Positions 58,496 to 64,000 of a stretch of 64,000 nt of DNA are shown here, one piece after another; position 1 is the first letter of the stretch; each line of letters begins with the position of its first letter. The DNA lies in assembly GCF_900606115.1 (NCBI RefSeq), contig NZ_UWPJ01000018.1, forward strand, positions 62,001 through 126,000, given 5' to 3'. A program made the translations under genes and the position numbers. The notes beneath the pieces were generated by a model, which worked only from the letters and a program-made list of their open reading frames with translations, searched no databases and was not told the DNA's origin. Source of the DNA: Pigmentiphaga humi (GTDB taxonomy: Bacteria > Pseudomonadota > Gammaproteobacteria > Burkholderiales > Burkholderiaceae_B).

Positions 58496-59164
58496 ATGGT
58501 TGTCTGGCTCAAAGTGCCCTTTGCCGAAAAAGACGAAGCCAAGGCGCTGGGAGCCAGGTGGTCCCCCGTGCAGAAGAAGTGGTACGTCAAGGAGGGCGCC
58601 GATCCGGCGCCGTTCCAGCGCTGGCTGCCCGCCGGGGGGGCCGTGGCCCCCGCCGGCCAGTCGGCCGAACCCGTCGCCGCGGACGATGCGCCGCCGCCCG
58701 ATGGCGCGGTGGTGTACTGCGACGGCGCCTGCCGCGGCAATCCGGGCGGTCCCGGCGGCTGGGGCGCGTGGATACGCACGCCCTCCTCCTCCGTGGAGAT
58801 TTTCGGCGGTTCGCCCGACACCACCAACAACCGCATGGAGCTGACCGCCGCCATCGAGGCGCTGCGCTGGCTGCCGGTGTCCTGCGAAGTCGTCGTGCAC
58901 ACCGATTCGCAATACGTAGTCAACGGCATGATGCAATGGCGCCATGGCTGGGTGCGCAAGAACTGGAAAGACGTCAAGAACGTCGAGCTCTGGAAGACGC
59001 TGATCGCCGAAGCCGAGCGCCATCGCGCCACCTTCCGCTGGGTGCGCGGGCACAACGGGCACAGCGGCAACGAACGGGCCGACGCGCTGGCCAACGAAGG
59101 GCTGGAGCATGCCCGGCGCACGGGCGCGAGCGAAGCGGTCGTCCGCATACTCGACACGCATTGA
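58496..59164 (+). CDS. rnhA: Ribonuclease HI with N-terminal DUF5710-like domain
   Basis: Cleaves RNA in RNA-DNA hybrids. The RNase H catalytic residues are complete: Asp76 (YCDGACRGNPG), Glu115 (NNRMELTA), Asp137 (HTDSQYVV) and Asp196 (NERADALA), with His186 in RGHNGH. Unusually, residues 1-45 (VPFAEKDEAKALGARWSPVQKKWYV) form a small separate domain like DUF5710, seen otherwise in plasmid and primase-type proteins, joined by a Pro/Ala linker. Total 222 residues against about 150 for plain RNase HI. Runs in the same direction as the MATE gene. Confidence 0.93.
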   Translation: MVVWLKVPFAEKDEAKALGARWSPVQKKWYVKEGADPAPFQRWLPAGGAVAPAGQSAEPVAADDAPPPDGAVVYCDGACRGNPGGPGGWGAWIRTPSSSVEIFGGSPDTTNNRMELTAAIEALRWLPVSCEVVVHTDSQYVVNGMMQWRHGWVRKNWKDVKNVELWKTLIAEAERHRATFRWVRGHNGHSGNERADALANEGLEHARRTGASEAVVRILDTH

Positions 59165-59241
59165 TGCGCGCCTGCGCATAACGCCACAAAACCAGGCTGC
59201 ATGGACTATTCTTCTCGCGTAAAGCCCACCGCGATCCCGCC

Positions 59242-61098
59242 ATGCAAATAGCACCGTTGGCTCCAAACGAAGAAAAAAGGCTGGCCCTGCTTCATGCTCT
59301 GGATTTGCTCGATACGCCGCCGGAGCCGGCCTTCGATCTGATCACGAAAATGGTCGCCGGCGCGATCGGCGCGCCCATCGCCCTGGTCTCGCTGATCGAC
59401 CGGCATCGGCAATGGTTCAAGTCCCGGGTCGGCCTGGACGTCGCGGAAACGCCCCGCGAATACGCCTTCTGCGCCCATTGCATTCTGCGCGACCAGATCC
59501 TGCTCGTGCCCGATGCCCTGCAGGACGAACGCTTCTTCGACAATCCGCTGGTCGCAGGCCCGCTGGGCATACGCTTCTACGCCGGCATCCCGTTGCGCAG
59601 CCAGGAAGGGCTGGCGCTGGGCAGCCTGTGCGTGCTGGATACGGCGCCGCGCCAGTTGACGGCCAACCAGATCGACTTGCTGCGCTATGCCGCGCAGTTG
59701 ATCGACCGCGAGATCGCCCGGCGTGAAGCCACGCTGCTGGTGCGCCGGACCAGCGAATCCTCGCTGCAGGCGGGGCTCGACAGCGAAATGCGCTTTCGCG
59801 CGGTGTTCGAGGGGGCCGGCGTGGGCATTGCCGTGGTCGCACCCGATGGCCGGCTGGTCGAAGGCAACCAGGCCCTGGGCCGCATCGCCGGCTATCCCCC
59901 GGACGAACTGCAGGGGCTGGTGCTGCCCGATCTGCTCGACCCTCCCGACCGGGACGCCTACCAACGCCTGCGCCAGGAACTGGCGGCGGCGCAGCGCCCG
60001 CAATACTCGCTCGAAACCCGCTGCATCACCCGCTGCGGCACGCTGGTGTGGATCAACCTGACCGTGGCGGCGCGCCAGGACCATGCAGGCAAGCTTCTCT
60101 ATTACATCGCCATCGTCGAAAACATCGACGAACGCAAGCGCGCCCAGGCCGAATTGCAGGCCTTGCAGCAGACGCTCGAGCAGCAGGTCGAGCAGCGCAC
60201 GCGCCAATTGCAGCATGCCCATGAGCAGTTGCAGATCCTGACCGACAACCTGCCGGCCATGATCGCCTCCTTCGACCTGGAACTGCGCTTTCGCTTCGTC
60301 AACGCGACCTACGAACTGGCCCTGGGCAAATCGACGCACGAGCTGCTCGGACTGACGCTCGCCCAGGTACTGGGCGAGGCCAAGGCACAGGAAATCGTCC
60401 CCTATGTGGCGCAGGCCCGCCACACCGGCAAGCGCGTCGCCTTCGAGACCTCGCTCGATCTTCCCAACGGCAACCGCCATTACGGCGCGGTCACGCTGAT
60501 CCCCGACATCACCGGGGGCAGGCTGGTGGGCTTTCACAGCATCGTCCACGACATTACCGAGATCCACAAGCGCGAGCGGCAGACCGAGCTGGAGGCGCGG
60601 CGCGACACCCTGACCAACCTGCCCAACCGCCGCGCCGTACAGGAGTTCCTGCCCAAGGCCATGGCCCAGGTCGACGAGCACGGCGGCATGCTGGACGTGC
60701 TGTTTCTGGACCTGGACGGTTTCAAGGCCGTCAACGACACGCTGGGCCATAACCATGGCGACCAGCTGCTCAAGGAGGTCGCGCGGCGGCTGGTCGCCCT
60801 GCTGCCCCAGGCCGATCTGGTGGCGCGGCTGTCCGGCGACGAATTCGTCGTCATCGTCCGGGACGACGGCACGCATTCCCGCATCGATCGGCTCGCCCGG
60901 CAAGTGGTGGCCGGCATCTCCGCGCCTGTCCGCCTGGGCGAGCACCAGGTGCAGATACAGACCAGCATCGGCATCGCGTTCTACCGGTCCGGATCGGACA
61001 TGAACCCTGTCGACCTGCTGCGCAACGCCGACATGGCCATGTACGAAGCCAAGCGCGCCGGCAAGAACCAGTACCGCTTCAGCGCCGAACAGACCTGA
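59242..61098 (+). CDS. GAF-PAS-PAS diguanylate cyclase (GGDEF)
   Basis: 618-residue sensor predicted to make cyclic di-GMP. A GAF domain (about 20-155) is followed by a PAS domain (about 180-300), a coiled coil (LEQQVEQRTRQLQHAHEQLQ) and a second PAS (about 335-445). A C-terminal GGDEF domain (about 450-615) follows, with SGDEF near residue 531. The substitution of Ser for the first Gly is common in active cyclases. The RxxD inhibitory site expected just before it is absent (PQAD there). No transmembrane segments, so a cytosolic sensor. No EAL domain. Confidence 0.92.
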   Translation: MQIAPLAPNEEKRLALLHALDLLDTPPEPAFDLITKMVAGAIGAPIALVSLIDRHRQWFKSRVGLDVAETPREYAFCAHCILRDQILLVPDALQDERFFDNPLVAGPLGIRFYAGIPLRSQEGLALGSLCVLDTAPRQLTANQIDLLRYAAQLIDREIARREATLLVRRTSESSLQAGLDSEMRFRAVFEGAGVGIAVVAPDGRLVEGNQALGRIAGYPPDELQGLVLPDLLDPPDRDAYQRLRQELAAAQRPQYSLETRCITRCGTLVWINLTVAARQDHAGKLLYYIAIVENIDERKRAQAELQALQQTLEQQVEQRTRQLQHAHEQLQILTDNLPAMIASFDLELRFRFVNATYELALGKSTHELLGLTLAQVLGEAKAQEIVPYVAQARHTGKRVAFETSLDLPNGNRHYGAVTLIPDITGGRLVGFHSIVHDITEIHKRERQTELEARRDTLTNLPNRRAVQEFLPKAMAQVDEHGGMLDVLFLDLDGFKAVNDTLGHNHGDQLLKEVARRLVALLPQADLVARLSGDEFVVIVRDDGTHSRIDRLARQVVAGISAPVRLGEHQVQIQTSIGIAFYRSGSDMNPVDLLRNADMAMYEAKRAGKNQYRFSAEQT

Positions 61099-61115
61099 CA
61101 CGGCCCCGCCACGGC

Positions 61116-61144
61116 TTGACGTCGATACTGTATATTTATACAGT
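61116..61144 (+). promoter_or_regulatory. SOS promoter with LexA box upstream of imuA
   Basis: A perfect LexA-type palindrome CTG-TATATTTATA-CAG (61128-61143) overlaps the spacer and -10 of a promoter with -35 TTGACG (61116-61121), 17-base spacer and -10 TACAGT (61139-61144). Transcription should start near 61151, a few bases before the imuA ATG. Confidence 0.88.
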
Positions 61145-61157
61145 ATATGATCTGTTC

Positions 61158-61907
61158 ATGTCTGCTGGTCCCATGTCCGCTTCGATCCATTCCTGCCCGC
61201 CGGCTCCCATCCATCCGCTGCTCTGGAAGGCGAACCAGCTCGCCCGTACGAGCCGGCCCGGGCTCGAGACCGGCCATGCCGACCTGTCCCGATGCCTGCC
61301 CGGACAAGGCTGGCCGCTGGGCAGCCTGACCGAACTGCTGCTGGACCAGGCCGGCATAGGCGAATTGCGCCTGCTGATGCCTGCGCTGGCGCGCCTGCCC
61401 GCCCACCGCAGCATCGCTCTGCTGCACCCGCCTCATGCCCCCTGTCTACAGGCCTGGACGGCACATCGCATCGCGCCGTCCCAACTGCTCTGGATCGCTC
61501 CCGAACAGCCGGCCGATACTTTGTGGGCCGCCGAGCAGATACTCAAGCACGGTCACTGCGGCGCCCTGCTGTGCTGGTCCGCCTCGGCGCCAGCCGCCGC
61601 CCTGCGGCGGCTGCACCTGGCCGCCCAATCCGGCGACACCGCGTTCTTCATGTTCCGGCCCACGCAGGCGGCGCACAGCGCTTCGCCCGCGCCGCTACGG
61701 CTGCAGCTGCGCCCTGCCGGCGATCGCCTGCGAGTGGACATCCTCAAGCGCCGCGGCCCGCTCCCGGGCACCTCGCTGCTGCTGCCCCTGATCTCCTCCG
61801 CGCCAGCCCGCGCGGCCATGCCCTCCCAAGCTCGCCATGCAACTGTGGATCAGCGTCTACCTGACGCAACCCAGCCTCGACGCCTTGAGTCCGTCCTGGC
61901 AGGATGA
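61158..61907 (+). CDS. imuA: ImuA (SulA/RecA-like translesion accessory protein)
   Basis: First gene of the SOS mutasome imuA-imuB-dnaE2. 249 residues from the ATG at 61158. The RecA/SulA-like core is seen in GWPLGSLTELLLDQAGIGELRLLMPALARL and the C-terminal LRVDILKRRGPLPG. With the predicted transcription start near 61151 the mRNA leader would be only a few bases; the next ATG at 61173 would give about 22 bases. Neither has a Shine-Dalgarno. The 3' end overlaps imuB by 71 bases in another frame. Confidence 0.88.
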   Translation: MSAGPMSASIHSCPPAPIHPLLWKANQLARTSRPGLETGHADLSRCLPGQGWPLGSLTELLLDQAGIGELRLLMPALARLPAHRSIALLHPPHAPCLQAWTAHRIAPSQLLWIAPEQPADTLWAAEQILKHGHCGALLCWSASAPAAALRRLHLAAQSGDTAFFMFRPTQAAHSASPAPLRLQLRPAGDRLRVDILKRRGPLPGTSLLLPLISSAPARAAMPSQARHATVDQRLPDATQPRRLESVLAG

Positions 61908-63303
61908 GGCCGCCGCCCCGCTGGCGGTGCTCGAACGCGAGACCGTGCTGGCGGTTTCTTCCGCGGCGCGGCGGCTCGGCGTACGGCCGGGCATGCGCAA
62001 GAAAGGCGCAGGTGCCATTGCGCCGCAAACCCTGTTCGTGCAGCGCGATGCCGCCCGCGAACGCCAACTGCTCGACGCCGCGGCGCTGGCCATGTTCCAG
62101 TACACCCCCGAGCTCGCCCTGGGCCCCGATGCCAGCCTGCTGCTCGGCGTGGGAGCCAGCCTGCGGGCTTTCGGCGGCCCGTTGACGCTGTCCCGCCGCA
62201 TCCGCCGCACCATCGCCCAGCTCGGCTGCCAGGCCCGCCTGGGCATGGCGCCCACGGCGCTGGGCGCCTGGCTGCTCGCGGCCCGCCCCGCGCCAGGACC
62301 ACGCCGCGTGCTGCGTCCGGCCGCGCTGGCGCGCCGCTGGGCCGGACTGCCCTGCCAACTGCTGCCGCCGGCGCGCGCCCATCTGGTCTGGCTGGACGGC
62401 ATAGGCTGCCGCACGCTGGCCGACCTGATGCGGCTGCCGCGCGCCGGCCTGCAGCGCCGCTGCGGCGCAGCGCTGCTCCAGGCGCTGGACCACGCGCGCG
62501 GCCAAGCTCCGGAACTGTACGAGTGGGTCCGGCCTCCGCTCGATTTCTCCGCCCGCCTCGAATTGCTCGCCCGTATCGACCATGCCCCGCTGGTGCTGCT
62601 CGTCGCCCGGCGCCTGGTCCAGCAATTGGCCGGCTGGCTGGAGGCGGTCCATGCCTCGGTCACCGCCGTCACGCTGGAGCTGGAGCATGAACGCGGCCGC
62701 CATGCCCGGCCGCCCACGCCGCTGTGCATCGCGCTGGCCAGTCCGGGCTGGCATGCCGACCGCCTGCTGCGCCTGCTCAAGGAGCACCTGGAGCGGCTGG
62801 TCCTGCCGGCGCCGGTCATTGCCGTCGCGCTGCGGGCCGGCGGCATCGCCCCGCGCGAGGTCCCGTCCACACGGCTCTTCGCCGATCCCGGCGGCACCCC
62901 GGCCGACCGCGGCCGCCTGCTGGAATTGCTGGCCGCGCGGCTGGGCGCCGGCCGCGTCCTGGGCGCGGCGCCGCAAGCCGATCATCGTCCCGAAGCGGCC
63001 AATCGCTGGCAGCCGGCGCTCGATCCGCCTGCGGCCGGCGCTGACGCCCCCGAGGCGCTCGACCGCCCGCTCTGGCTGCTGCCCAGCCCCCTCCCCCTGT
63101 CCATGCGCCAAGAACGCCCCTGTTACGGCACGCCGCTGCGCCTGCTGCGCGGCCCCGAGCGCATCGAGAACGGCTGGTGGGACGGCGCTCCCATCGCCCG
63201 CGATTACTTCGTGGCCGAAAGCGAGACCGCCATCCGCTACTGGATCTACCTGGACCAGGCGCTGGACGAGCCGCGCTGGTTTCTCCACGGCCTCTACGCC
63301 TGA
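61837..63303 (+). CDS. imuB: ImuB (inactive Y-family polymerase-like protein)
   Basis: 488-residue DinB-like hub protein that connects DnaE2 to the beta clamp. The opening MQLWISVYLTQPSLDAL and WLDGIGCRTLADLMRLPRAGLQRRCG (helix-hairpin-helix) are typical. The acidic catalytic residues of Y-family polymerases are not conserved, as usual for ImuB. The C-terminal IENGWWDGAPIARDYFVAE matches the family. Starts inside imuA and ends six bases before dnaE2, so all three genes are tightly coupled. Confidence 0.93.
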   Translation: MQLWISVYLTQPSLDALSPSWQDEAAAPLAVLERETVLAVSSAARRLGVRPGMRKKGAGAIAPQTLFVQRDAARERQLLDAAALAMFQYTPELALGPDASLLLGVGASLRAFGGPLTLSRRIRRTIAQLGCQARLGMAPTALGAWLLAARPAPGPRRVLRPAALARRWAGLPCQLLPPARAHLVWLDGIGCRTLADLMRLPRAGLQRRCGAALLQALDHARGQAPELYEWVRPPLDFSARLELLARIDHAPLVLLVARRLVQQLAGWLEAVHASVTAVTLELEHERGRHARPPTPLCIALASPGWHADRLLRLLKEHLERLVLPAPVIAVALRAGGIAPREVPSTRLFADPGGTPADRGRLLELLAARLGAGRVLGAAPQADHRPEAANRWQPALDPPAAGADAPEALDRPLWLLPSPLPLSMRQERPCYGTPLRLLRGPERIENGWWDGAPIARDYFVAESETAIRYWIYLDQALDEPRWFLHGLYA

Positions 63304-63309
63304 GCGCCC

Positions 63310-64000
63310 ATGGATCCGTCCTCGCCCTCTTCCGGCTCCCTGCCGGACTATGCCGAACTGCAATGCCTGAGCAACTTCAGCTTCCTGCGCGGCGCCTCCT
63401 GGCCGGAGGAACTGGTCGAGCGCGCCGCAGCGCTCGGCTACGCCGCGCTGGCCATGACCGACGAATGCTCCCTGGCCGGCGCGGTCCGGGCCCACGTCGA
63501 GGCCGCCAAGCACAAGCTGCCGCTGGTCCTGGGCAGCCAATTCCACCTGCAGGACGGTCCCGGCGGCGTTCCCATGGAACTGGTCCTGCTGGCAACGAAC
63601 AAGCAAGGCTATGGCAACCTGGCCGAACTGATCACGCTCGCCCGCTCGCGCGCCGCCAAGGGCAGCTACGTGCTGGAAACGGACGATCTTGCCTGTCCGG
63701 AAGCGGCGCATGCGCATCTGCGCGGCCTGCCCGACTGCCTGGCCATTCTCGCGCCCGCCCATGGCCTAGACTCCGCCGCGCTGGCGGCGCAGGCGGCATG
63801 GCTGGCAGCCACGTTTCCCGACCGCGGATGGATCGCGCTGAACCTGTCCAGCCAGGCCGGCGATGCCCGCCACCGCGACACCGTCATGCGCGTGGCGCGC
63901 GCGCACGGGCTGCCCGCCGTGGCCACCGGCCGCATCGAAATGCATTTGCGCTCGCGCAAGGCGCTGCACGACACGCTGTGCGCGATCCGCAGGCGGCAGA
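63310..64000 (+). CDS. dnaE2: Error-prone DNA polymerase DnaE2/ImuC (partial, 3' end outside window)
   Basis: C-family polymerase for damage-induced mutagenesis. The open frame from the ATG at 63310 runs uninterrupted to the window edge (about 230 of roughly 1,050 residues). The N-terminal PHP domain begins YAELQCLSNFSFLRGASWPEELVERA and includes AMTDECSLAGAVRAH, which identify DnaE2. It starts six bases after the imuB stop, within the SOS-controlled operon. Confidence 0.94.
   Translation, partial: MDPSSPSSGSLPDYAELQCLSNFSFLRGASWPEELVERAAALGYAALAMTDECSLAGAVRAHVEAAKHKLPLVLGSQFHLQDGPGGVPMELVLLATNKQGYGNLAELITLARSRAAKGSYVLETDDLACPEAAHAHLRGLPDCLAILAPAHGLDSAALAAQAAWLAATFPDRGWIALNLSSQAGDARHRDTVMRVARAHGLPAVATGRIEMHLRSRKALHDTLCAIRRRQ

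Overview
The window is high-GC chromosomal DNA from a betaproteobacterium. Gene order and protein families (phaC-phaB-phaR, an odhA-odhB-lpdA cluster next to gltA-sdhE-sdhBADC-mdh, a complete isc operon, imuA-imuB-dnaE2) fit the Alcaligenaceae, most likely Bordetella or a close relative such as Achromobacter. The genus is inferred from recollection of the families, not from a search. I see no prophage, insertion sequence or CRISPR array. The window is mostly core chromosome with a few accessory-looking genes.

Left to right. (1) 1-3.4 kb: polyhydroxybutyrate genes phaR (cut by the window edge), phaB and phaC on the minus strand, with a clear promoter before phaC. (2) 3.4-12 kb: small membrane protein, pgeF, rluD, bamD, a YoaA/DinG-type helicase with a YdcH-like protein and an exported coiled-coil protein, and tex. 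(3) 12-18.4 kb: a DUF1838 protein, a sulfonate/sulfur-type ABC importer with a flavin monooxygenase, and a haloacetate dehalogenase-like hydrolase. (4) 18.5-24.5 kb: zapE, then the two-protein end-joining system ku-ligD, then an unusual protein made of 27 uninterrupted hexapeptide repeats. (5) 24.5-38.2 kb: a TCA-cycle block, lpdA, odhB, odhA, gltA, sdhE, sdhB, sdhA, sdhD, sdhC and mdh, with a GntR/UTRA regulator divergent from mdh and a palindromic operator in front of the mdh promoter. The odhA leader looks like the Burkholderiales sucA RNA motif. (6) 38.4-43.7 kb: a CitE-like lyase, a small acidic protein, a 2-hydroxyacid dehydrogenase, a CoA transferase, and a lipoprotein that is a TonB-receptor barrel without a plug. 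(7) 44-50.1 kb: the isc operon (iscR-S-U-A-hscB-hscA-fdx) and a low-molecular-weight tyrosine phosphatase. (8) 50.3-59.2 kb: uvrB, an aromatic/aspartate aminotransferase, two near-identical tRNA-Asn units about 2.9 kb apart, a copper-chaperone pair, an alpha/beta hydrolase, a YigZ protein, a MATE exporter and an RNase HI with an extra N-terminal domain. (9) 59.2-64 kb: a GAF-PAS-PAS-GGDEF sensor and the SOS mutagenesis cassette imuA-imuB-dnaE2 behind a perfect LexA box; dnaE2 runs off the right edge.

The most interesting pattern not explained by genes is a family of six modular palindromic intergenic repeats. They sit mainly between co-directional operon partners (phaC|phaB, monooxygenase|ABC importer, odhB|lpdA, sdhA|sdhB), plus one after mdh and one between fdx and the barrel lipoprotein. 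Their arms differ between copies in ways that largely keep base pairing, which suggests a folded RNA or cruciform with an operon-internal role. Other leads are the GntR-mdh operator, the hexapeptide beta-helix protein, the plugless barrel, the DUF5710-like/RNase HI fusion and a 22-bp-armed inverted repeat before the CitE-like gene.
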